A program made the position numbers and the translations under genes. From Martelella alba (lineage in GTDB: Bacteria > Pseudomonadota > Gammaproteobacteria > Enterobacterales > Enterobacteriaceae): 64,000 bases of DNA. The notes under the pieces were generated by a model. It was not told where the DNA came from and searched no databases. It was given only the letters and a program-made list of their open reading frames with translations. Below, piece after piece: positions 1 to 6,784 of this stretch. The stretch is taken from positions 1 through 64,000 of the forward strand of contig NZ_SZPQ01000029.1 in NCBI RefSeq assembly GCF_005217455.1. Direction: 5' to 3'. How positions within the stretch are numbered: position 1 is the first letter of the stretch; every line of letters starts with the position of its first letter.

Positions 1-1
1 A

Positions 2-499
2 GTGTTAGACATGTATCCAAGCCTATCTCTTAAGTTAAGAGACTTCTACTGTCTGGTTTCGCAGGGGGCCTACTCAAGTGAACTGGTTTACGCCGACCCA
101 CCCTATGTTCATAGCACGCGTAAACGTAGCAAAATCTATCGTCATGAATATTCAGATGACGATCATCGCCGGTTGCTGCAAGTGCTTGTCAGGTTGCCCT
201 GCATGGTCATGATATCCGGTTACGGAAATCCTATCTATGACGAAATACTCAGCGGATGGCGCTGCGAGCGATTTAACGCCAAGACTCATACGAGCGTGCG
301 TGAAGAATGCGTATGGATGAACTTTGATGTTCCTGACAGGTTGCATGACGCGCGATACATGGGCAGCAGTTATCGGGAAAGACAGACTCTGGCCCGCAGA
401 CGCACTCGGCTTTATGATCGCATAGAACGAATGGAACCCGCAGAGCGCAACGAACTGATCAACTGGCTGAACGCAACTTATGGTCTGGAGACTGTATGA
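2..499 (+). CDS. DNA adenine methylase, D12 class (5'-truncated by window)
   Basis: C-terminal part of an N6-adenine DNA methyltransferase of the Dam/D12 class. The catalytic motif IV DPPY is visible near the start (in LVYADPPYVHSTR), followed by the usual target-domain spacing and a conserved SGY strand. The AdoMet-binding FxGG motif must lie upstream of the window, so the true start is not seen. It overlaps the next gene by ATGA (4 bp), which implies translational coupling with the HhH-GPD glycosylase. In this context it may methylate the element's own DNA or act as the self-marking part of a defence module; that role is inferred. It could also be an orphan methylase. Confidence 0.8.
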   Translation: MLDMYPSLSLKLRDFYCLVSQGAYSSELVYADPPYVHSTRKRSKIYRHEYSDDDHRRLLQVLVRLPCMVMISGYGNPIYDEILSGWRCERFNAKTHTSVREECVWMNFDVPDRLHDARYMGSSYRERQTLARRRTRLYDRIERMEPAERNELINWLNATYGLETV

Positions 500-1341
500 C
501 GCAGCGCGGAGCGGTCTTCATTGGACCGACAATTATCAATCTTGACTTTCCAGCTCCGGAACAGGATATCCTGCCGGGTGTTCGGTGGGGAAGAATTGAG
601 GCGTTCCCATCGCCAGCGTACTGGGCCTATCAAATACTCGCCCGTCGTCTGGAAGTCAATGCCGTCAATTACAAGCTTGGGCGAACGCTCAAAGAGGAAG
701 TGGGTGCCTGCTTGCTGGGTGGACACGGCATACCAGCTGCGATAGGCCTTGCCGCATTCAATAAGCTGAAGGATTGCGGTGCGTTTGATGCTCAGCCACC
801 ATCTGAAGCCACTCTTTACGAATGGCTATCAGAGCCCATTAAAACTGGTAACAAATCAGTGCGTTACCGCTTTGCTCGGCAAAAATCGCGCTATCTCTCG
901 GTTGCACTAAACAGGCTGGATGTAGAGATGCCGCCGACGGATTCGGGCCGTGCTCTCAGAGACTGGCTGACCTCCATTCCCGGTATTGGTCATAAAACGG
1001 CATCATGGATAGCACGTAACTGGCTCTGTGCGGATGATGTCGCTATTCTGGACATTCACATCCTTAGGGCGGGATTACTTGCAGGTTTTTTCCCGGGAGA
1101 CCTTACTGTTGAACGTGACTACCTGAAGCTGGAACAAATATTTCTGGAGTTCAGTGAAGCTATGGGCGTAAAAGCATCCGAGCTGGATGCGCTTATCTGG
1201 TATGAAATGCAGGCCTCTTCCAGTACGGTGTTCAGTCTCATCGAAAACATGCGCGGCCAGCCTCTTGCGAAATTGCGCCCTCGTTCATCGCGAGCCAAAA
1301 ACCGCCAGTCCGGTACCAGCCAGACGACCTTCCAGTTTTAA
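496..1341 (+). CDS. OGG-like HhH-GPD DNA glycosylase/lyase
   Basis: 281-residue protein with a helix-hairpin-helix GPD signature: IPGIGHKTASWIAR at about residues 160-173, containing the expected catalytic Lys (about K167), then LDIHILRA with the catalytic Asp (about D186). This Lys/Asp pair is what bifunctional 8-oxoguanine glycosylase/AP-lyases use to excise a modified base and cut the strand. The N-terminal 130 residues are unlike housekeeping Nth, MutY or AlkA. The gene is coupled by ATGA to the methylase and converges with the flavoprotein gene, overlapping it by 57 bp. OGG-fold proteins next to QueC-like enzymes are known from type IV CBASS (Cap11 with Cap9). Here it may cut invader DNA carrying a particular base; the substrate is unknown. 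Confidence 0.7.
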   Translation: MTQRGAVFIGPTIINLDFPAPEQDILPGVRWGRIEAFPSPAYWAYQILARRLEVNAVNYKLGRTLKEEVGACLLGGHGIPAAIGLAAFNKLKDCGAFDAQPPSEATLYEWLSEPIKTGNKSVRYRFARQKSRYLSVALNRLDVEMPPTDSGRALRDWLTSIPGIGHKTASWIARNWLCADDVAILDIHILRAGLLAGFFPGDLTVERDYLKLEQIFLEFSEAMGVKASELDALIWYEMQASSSTVFSLIENMRGQPLAKLRPRSSRAKNRQSGTSQTTFQF

Positions 1342-1971
1342 TCCGGAGCACCAGTCATGGCCTGTAATGCCCAGCGGGCAAAAATTGCATTCCAGCGCTT
1401 CGGCAACAAGCGCCATCTGCCCAACAAGAACACCAGAATCGCGCCAAACAAGGCTATCAGCATCTAAATATTTTGCTGACGTTTTTCCCGGCTCAGCGAT
1501 AAGTCTGACAATAATTCCGCTCTGGATATCAATTACCGGCAAAAGCTCATCGCGTATTTCGAATCGGGTCTGCTCAGGGATCCGAAGCGGTGCCAGCGCG
1601 TGCATGTCAGGCAGATACAGCTGCCACCCATCCCGTTCAGGGAGGGAAAGAATAATGTGAATAGGATGTATGGCCCCAGCGGAGGGCACGGGGCGTTGAG
1701 TTAGTGGAAAGCCATAGCTTGAATGTCCCACAGCCATCACTCTGCCGGTTAGCCATAGCCAGTGAGATAGCTGGGCCTGACTGACGTGGCTGAAGTTTCG
1801 CTGTGTTCTACGGGTTTCGATCACATCATTCAATCCGGGAAGCACTGCATTCTCCGAAGGAGGCGGCAAAAAAAACGGATCTCCGGCGGGCCAGTTAACG
1901 GGTTGATAGCTGAGTGGCTGTTCACGAGGAACAGGACTAGCGGGAACGGTCCAAGTCATATCCGACATCAT
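1285..1971 (-). CDS. SagB/ThcOx-type nitroreductase-fold flavoprotein
   Basis: About 228 residues with features of the nitroreductase/SagB dehydrogenase superfamily: an early RRTQRNFS segment (FMN phosphate-binding Arg region), a central PSAGAIHPIHI motif typical of SagB-like oxidases, and a C-terminal SGVLVGQMALVAEALE helix followed by the CPLGI loop. Such enzymes use FMN to oxidise azolines to azoles or to reduce small substrates. An open frame extends to 2070, but ATG at 1971 is preferred because an AGG lies 6 nt before it; it overlaps the end of the QueC gene by 35 bp, consistent with coupling. It is the last gene of the four-gene minus-strand operon. The substrate is unknown. Confidence 0.65.
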   Translation of the reverse strand: MMSDMTWTVPASPVPREQPLSYQPVNWPAGDPFFLPPPSENAVLPGLNDVIETRRTQRNFSHVSQAQLSHWLWLTGRVMAVGHSSYGFPLTQRPVPSAGAIHPIHIILSLPERDGWQLYLPDMHALAPLRIPEQTRFEIRDELLPVIDIQSGIIVRLIAEPGKTSAKYLDADSLVWRDSGVLVGQMALVAEALECNFCPLGITGHDWCSGLKLEGRLAGTGLAVFGSR

Positions 1972-2542
1972 CCAGAACCTGAAAATATTTATTGCACCCC
2001 CGGCAGTTGCCGCATGGGATGTTTGCCTTATGGCAGCTATGGGCCCAGGCGAGGCCACCTGGCGTAACATCTGAAATTCTGATCAACTCAGAGGTTGATA
2101 ACGTAATTGCCGGAGCTTCGACAACCATGCCTCCTTCCTGAAACGACATAAGCTCACTGATTCTGCTGATAAAGCCTATGGTACCATCCAGATGCGTTTC
2201 ATCTGACTTCACTGTGCCGATCCACAGGTGCGTGACGCCAAGCGTTATTGCCTTCATGGCCGCCAGCGAGATGAGCATCTGGTTACGATACGGCCACCAA
2301 TCGCTCGATGGTGCATTCGGATCCATAGCGGTACCAGCCATATCCCCTGATCCCAGCGAACGGCAGTCAATGCGTATAATGTGATGCTCAATTCCAAGGG
2401 CCTCACAGGTGGCAGTGGCAGCTTTAATTTCGGCATTGGCGGCTTGCTGACCGTAGTCGAGTGTCAGTGCTATATCCGGGCGCTTCCACCAGGCAATAGC
2501 AATGGAGTCCATTCCGCCAGAAAGTAAAAGTGCGGTTTTCAT
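1937..2542 (-). CDS. QueC-like 7-cyano-7-deazaguanine synthase-family protein
   Basis: 201-residue QueC homologue. It has the N-type ATP pyrophosphatase loop LLLSGGMDS at residues 5-13, the WWPYRNQMLISLA segment (QueC 'RN' substrate region) and the C-terminal zinc site SCHKANIPCGNCRGC with four correctly spaced Cys. QueC converts carboxydeazaguanine to preQ0 in the cytosol with ATP and ammonia. No queD, queE or folE gene is in this operon, so it is not a complete queuosine pathway. QueC paralogues are established members of the Qat (QatC) and type IV CBASS (Cap9) defence systems. Its start overlaps the stop of the PfkB-NDT gene by ATGA. It probably attaches or makes a deazaguanine for this cassette (inference). 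Confidence 0.85.
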   Translation of the reverse strand: MKTALLLSGGMDSIAIAWWKRPDIALTLDYGQQAANAEIKAATATCEALGIEHHIIRIDCRSLGSGDMAGTAMDPNAPSSDWWPYRNQMLISLAAMKAITLGVTHLWIGTVKSDETHLDGTIGFISRISELMSFQEGGMVVEAPAITLSTSELIRISDVTPGGLAWAHSCHKANIPCGNCRGCNKYFQVLDDVGYDLDRSR

Positions 2543-3780
2543 TTTTGAGCGGCCACCCAGAGCGTTTTATAAATTGCTGTGACGTAATCTTTGCTCAAGA
2601 TACATCCTGATCCTTCCATCATTTTCTGATCCTCTTCCGATTCGTTCTCGGCATAGAACACCACCGGGGTGCCTAGCGCCCGTGCGTAACCGACTTCATA
2701 GATGGTGCCGGAGTCGAGTGCATCACCTATTGCAAAAACGATGTCGGCCTGCCGTATCGCATCAAGATCCTTTTCGACTACTTCTTCTGCGGGTCCGTGT
2801 CCAACCATGTGGTAGGGGGAAAAAACGTCCAGCCCAAGATCGCTCAGGTTCCGTCGCGCTTGCTCAACAAGCCAGAGCTGTGCCAGGGTAAAGAAGGGGC
2901 CAGCCAGATAGACTTTTCTGTTGCCACCCTCAATGAACGCCTGAGAAAGCTTGATGGGGCTGGGACTGAAAGCAGCCAGCCCTTCTGCTGAAGGAAAAAG
3001 TCCGCTTTCGCAGTAGCATGCGGTGGCAAGTGAGGCATAATTCGCAGCGTCGTGGGCTGTTTTTTTGTTCAGCATCCACTCACGGGAAAAATAGGCTACG
3101 AATGCGTCACCAGATCCAATTTTGTTGACCCGACTTGTCTCATAGGCAGGGATATAGGATATTTTCCCTTTATCGCAGATGAGTGCACCGGCTGGGCCCT
3201 GCTTGATAATGATGACTTCGGCATGACCACTTTCGTAGAGAAACTCTGCATGCTCTCTGTCGGATAATTCACTCTGGCCACTAAGGGTCTTCGCCTCATA
3301 GCGATTAAGGATCAATGCGAGGTGCTTTGCTCTGGATCCGTTTGCTGTGAATGGCTCCGGATTGGTCACATTCTGGGGATCATATACTGCATATTCCGCG
3401 TCGATTACAGCGGATCCCTCCAGCATTCCATAGCGTAGAACACAGGGCGCTTTCACTGTAATGGCCGGGTAAGGGGTGTCCGGGTAATTGAAAATTCGAG
3501 GTTCCGCCAGCCCATGCTCATAATGGAATATGACGGATTCACGTACTTCATTCGTATGAAGCGTGAAGTTTTCAAAACAGGCGCGTTCTCGAAGAACCGA
3601 ATTGACTACTTCATCAGCGTAGGTGTACAAATCAACGTTTACACCGAGCGTTGCCAGTGCTGATGCCGCCCTTCCCGCTGAACCGTAAACCTGGTGATTT
3701 CCTGGATAAAGGATAATTTCATGATAGGTACCGCCTGCAATAGTGATGATCTCCGTACTGACCGTTTTGCTGTTGCTCAT
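2539..3780 (-). CDS. PfkB-family kinase fused to nucleoside 2-deoxyribosyltransferase-like domain
   Basis: 413 residues in two domains. Residues 1 to about 285 are a ribokinase/PfkB fold: an early GNHQVYGSAGRAASALATLG motif and the anion-hole/catalytic NKIGSGDAFVAYFS signature. From about 290 to the end is a nucleoside 2-deoxyribosyltransferase/DUF4406-like domain: KVYLAGPFF, EKDLDAIRQADIVFAIGD and DSGTIYEVGYARALGTPVVFY, which hold the base-binding loop and the nucleophilic Glu region. Together these would phosphorylate a (deoxy)ribosyl compound and exchange or hydrolyse a glycosidic bond. It overlaps its upstream and downstream neighbours by ATGA each. The fusion next to a QueC-like protein points to handling of a nucleoside or nucleotide with an unusual base; the exact reaction is unknown. 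Confidence 0.8.
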   Translation of the reverse strand: MSNSKTVSTEIITIAGGTYHEIILYPGNHQVYGSAGRAASALATLGVNVDLYTYADEVVNSVLRERACFENFTLHTNEVRESVIFHYEHGLAEPRIFNYPDTPYPAITVKAPCVLRYGMLEGSAVIDAEYAVYDPQNVTNPEPFTANGSRAKHLALILNRYEAKTLSGQSELSDREHAEFLYESGHAEVIIIKQGPAGALICDKGKISYIPAYETSRVNKIGSGDAFVAYFSREWMLNKKTAHDAANYASLATACYCESGLFPSAEGLAAFSPSPIKLSQAFIEGGNRKVYLAGPFFTLAQLWLVEQARRNLSDLGLDVFSPYHMVGHGPAEEVVEKDLDAIRQADIVFAIGDALDSGTIYEVGYARALGTPVVFYAENESEEDQKMMEGSGCILSKDYVTAIYKTLWVAAQK

Positions 3781-4109
3781 ATCGCGTACACACTGACCCT
3801 GACCTGACCACCGTTAATGGCGGTCACTTTAGCAACATAGGTAGTACCATTACTCATACAGTCACGGAGGCGCTGGATGTAGGGTGAAGCGATACCCCCA
3901 GCCTGCATACCATTGTGCATAGCAACCGTTAGCAGAGTCCCATTTGAATTGATTTGCATAATCCCCATAATCACGCCGATTGACAGCTGCGCTACGACAT
4001 GCGGATCAGGCGAACTTAACTGAGTATCAATCGTAAGTTTTTCACAGGTCACTTCAAAATCATCCTGACCGAACTGGCCGCCAAAGCTACCCCCACCAGA
4101 GCCTGACAT
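3777..4109 (-). CDS. Small Gly-rich-N-terminus protein, first gene of the QueC operon
   Basis: About 110 residues, no family recognised. ATG at 4109 is chosen because GAGGTG lies 3 nt before it; an in-frame GTG at 4115 is less likely. The mature N-terminus would be SGSGGGSFGGQFG, a flexible Gly/Ser tail, followed by a compact alpha/beta domain that begins with an acidic strand (DDFEVTCEKL) and has alternating hydrophobic strands to its C-terminal VRVSVYAI. There are no membrane segments and no catalytic motif. It is the promoter-proximal gene of the operon and couples by ATGA to the PfkB-NDT gene. It could be a structural or substrate partner whose tail is modified by the QueC-like enzyme (inference). 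Confidence 0.65.
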   Translation of the reverse strand: MSGSGGGSFGGQFGQDDFEVTCEKLTIDTQLSSPDPHVVAQLSIGVIMGIMQINSNGTLLTVAMHNGMQAGGIASPYIQRLRDCMSNGTTYVAKVTAINGGQVRVSVYAI

Positions 4110-4139
4110 AGACACCTCATGTTACAATTATTAATATAT

Positions 4140-4157
4140 TTGATATTTGTATATCAA
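4140..4157 (-). promoter_or_regulatory. Inverted repeat in the QueC-operon promoter region
   Basis: Perfect 7-bp arms TTGATAT and ATATCAA around a 4-nt spacer, 31 bp upstream of the chosen start of the small Gly-rich gene. The very AT-rich surroundings contain a TTGATA that could serve as a -35 box for the minus-strand operon. This looks like an operator overlapping the promoter; no regulator gene for it is evident in the window. The rest of 4116-4469 shows nothing else that can be supported. Confidence 0.45.
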
Positions 4158-4469
4158 TAAATTTTGTCGGTGTATAGAAAAATTGTTTGCTTTATGTGCA
4201 GGTATCAGGTGCTATTTTTTTAACTAACATTAGTCATGATTTGTCTTGATAGTCATCTCGGTAGCGTCAGCCTAAGGTCCTTCGAGCAGACCTCGTCGTG
4301 AGGACAGAAAGTGTCCATAATTACGGCACCACCTCAATTAACGTATTGAATAAATTACCTATTACAGATAAAACAATCGTTCTTCGGGATAAAACTTCCG
4401 TTACCCTAATTAAACATGTATTCTACCCTACTGGGCTTTTTCCAGCGAAAAAACGCGGAGTAAGCACAC

Positions 4470-5075
4470 ATGAAGCGGAAACACAGAATATTCACCTCCC
4501 TTTCGCGCCGTAAGCGCCGCGCTAAAACCCGAGAAATCAAAAACCTTATCCACCATGAACGGCATCGCTGTGGTGGTATATTCTATGACGAGTGCGATAT
4601 AGATGAGGCATTTGCATGCGGAAACTGGAAGTGGAGCGACATACTTTTCTTGGGAAGAGACTCTGCGGTTTTCTGGAATGCGGAGATAATTACGGCCAGT
4701 GTAGAATTTAGTGATAGAGTCGAATCAATCGCATTCAACGAAGCATGGTCGATGCTGGATGATGGCGAACGGTTCTGTGATTTGTGCAATAAACCAGCAC
4801 TCGCCCAATTCGCAGGGCTGACATGGATGGAATATCTTGAGAAGCGAGAACATGAAATAGCCCGAGAAAACCCACCAATAGTTCACAGTGGTTATCGTAT
4901 CCTACCCGGCTATGCAAATGGTATTGGTTTGCAGATTATCGTTGATGTTGATGTTTTGAGTCGTGACGTCATTGAATCTGCTATCGCAGATTTCATTACG
5001 CAAGGTGAGCGCGAATGGGTCTCGAATGAACCAGCGTACCCCAAGGTATTTCAAGAAACTTCCACTGTAGATTAG
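4470..5075 (+). CDS. Hypothetical protein, island cargo
   Basis: 201 residues, not recognised. The N-terminus is strongly basic (MKRKHRIFTSLSRRKRRAK), which may bind nucleic acid. The middle is acidic and aromatic, with FYDECDIDEAF, GNWKWSDILF and a lone CDLC pair (about residue 111) that could be half of a metal site. A GGAG lies about 9 nt before the ATG. It stands alone, with the QueC operon divergent upstream and the insertion-sequence graveyard downstream. No membrane segments or signal peptide. Role unknown; codon use resembles the AT-rich island rather than the core genome. Confidence 0.55.
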   Translation: MKRKHRIFTSLSRRKRRAKTREIKNLIHHERHRCGGIFYDECDIDEAFACGNWKWSDILFLGRDSAVFWNAEIITASVEFSDRVESIAFNEAWSMLDDGERFCDLCNKPALAQFAGLTWMEYLEKREHEIARENPPIVHSGYRILPGYANGIGLQIIVDVDVLSRDVIESAIADFITQGEREWVSNEPAYPKVFQETSTVD

Positions 5076-5356
5076 AAGGAAAATATTGAGCCTTGAGATA
5101 AAAATACCATTACAGATAAAGTAGTTAATTAAATTGTAAGCATCCCGGTAAGCCAACACATAATATGTATATTGAGAGTTTTAACGAAGATTTGGATACG
5201 AATATCTGAATGAACGCGGTTCAATGTTATTGTACATAAAATGATTAATGCATGATGACAATTACCGACAACACTCAGCGCTGGATTCTCTGCCCTTCCT
5301 TCTAAATTTTCAGCAGTTGGAAGAACATAAAAATCTTTCGGAACAGCGTGAAAAAA

Positions 5357-5560
5357 TCAGAGCTGCTCTTTACCTGTTGGTAAACCGAAGCTAATTTTTT
5401 GGTGAAGATTAACTGCGGAAATTCCCTCCAAGAGAGTATCTAGGGAATACATTTTCAGTTCCGTATGGCCAATGATGATGAAACCATATTGGTCTTTAGT
5501 ATCAATAACATTGTAAGTATCCCCTAAAACAGCCCGTTCACTTTTAGGATCTTCCGACAT
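5357..5560 (-). CDS. Small hypothetical protein
   Basis: 67-residue frame starting at ATG 5560, with AGGG 5 nt upstream (a TTG at 5575 is possible but weaker). The sequence (MSEDPKSERAVLGDTYNVID...) has no motif I recognise; it reads like a small beta-rich domain with IDTKDQYGFIIIGHTELKMY. It could be a genuine small cargo gene or the tail of a gene destroyed by the neighbouring insertion sequences. The flanking 5076-5356 shows nothing supportable. Confidence 0.3.
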   Translation of the reverse strand: MSEDPKSERAVLGDTYNVIDTKDQYGFIIIGHTELKMYSLDTLLEGISAVNLHQKISFGLPTGKEQL

Positions 5561-5593
5561 ATGACCCTGGCCCAAAATCAGTGCGGTGCTAAA

Positions 5594-5762
5594 TCAGAGA
5601 TCTTCGTCTTTTTGCAGGCTCCGGATAAATTCAGCCGGAGTCATGTCATTTAATGATGAATGCGTTCTCTCATGATTATATTCCCCGCGCCAGTTGTCGA
5701 GTTTGTATTGTGCATCTTCACCAGTGAATGTTCAGGCATTCATCCCGCAGACTACCGTTAAA
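5594..5762 (-). pseudogene. IS3-family OrfB transposase, C-terminal remnant
   Basis: Minus-strand translation ending at 5594 gives [19 protein letters not shown] followed by [18 protein letters not shown], the hallmark end of an IS3-family DDE transposase (OrfB). Just upstream, [11 protein letters not shown] appears in a different frame, so a small deletion near 5722 has broken the gene. Its 5' side is cut off exactly where the IS21-like element begins (about 5763). Non-functional. Confidence 0.8.
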
Positions 5763-6536
<774 letters not shown>

Positions 6537-6784
6537 AAAATAAAAATCACATCCTAACAACAAGGCTTTTCAGGTTTTTTATGTAACGAATTTTGTATGG
6601 TATTGATATCATACGCTCGCCAAACTTTACAACTTGGCTATTACAGCTATACCAGCAAACCCCGCCCCGACAACTAAACCAAGTTGTATGCAGTTTTATC
6701 AGTCGGGGCCAGATGACGGTGGCTCGCAAACGAACTTTAATCGTGCAGCACCCGACACCGAATAACGGGCCAAAGTGATATACG

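Noticed and set aside
1937..2542. Housekeeping queuosine synthesis queC
   Set aside because: No queD, queE or folE partners, shorter than usual, and located on a mobile island coupled to unrelated enzymes.
1..4115. Calling the cassette type IV CBASS or Qat
   Set aside because: QueC and OGG fit parts of type IV CBASS, but no CD-NTase, 2TM effector, TGT, QatA or TatD gene is visible in the window.
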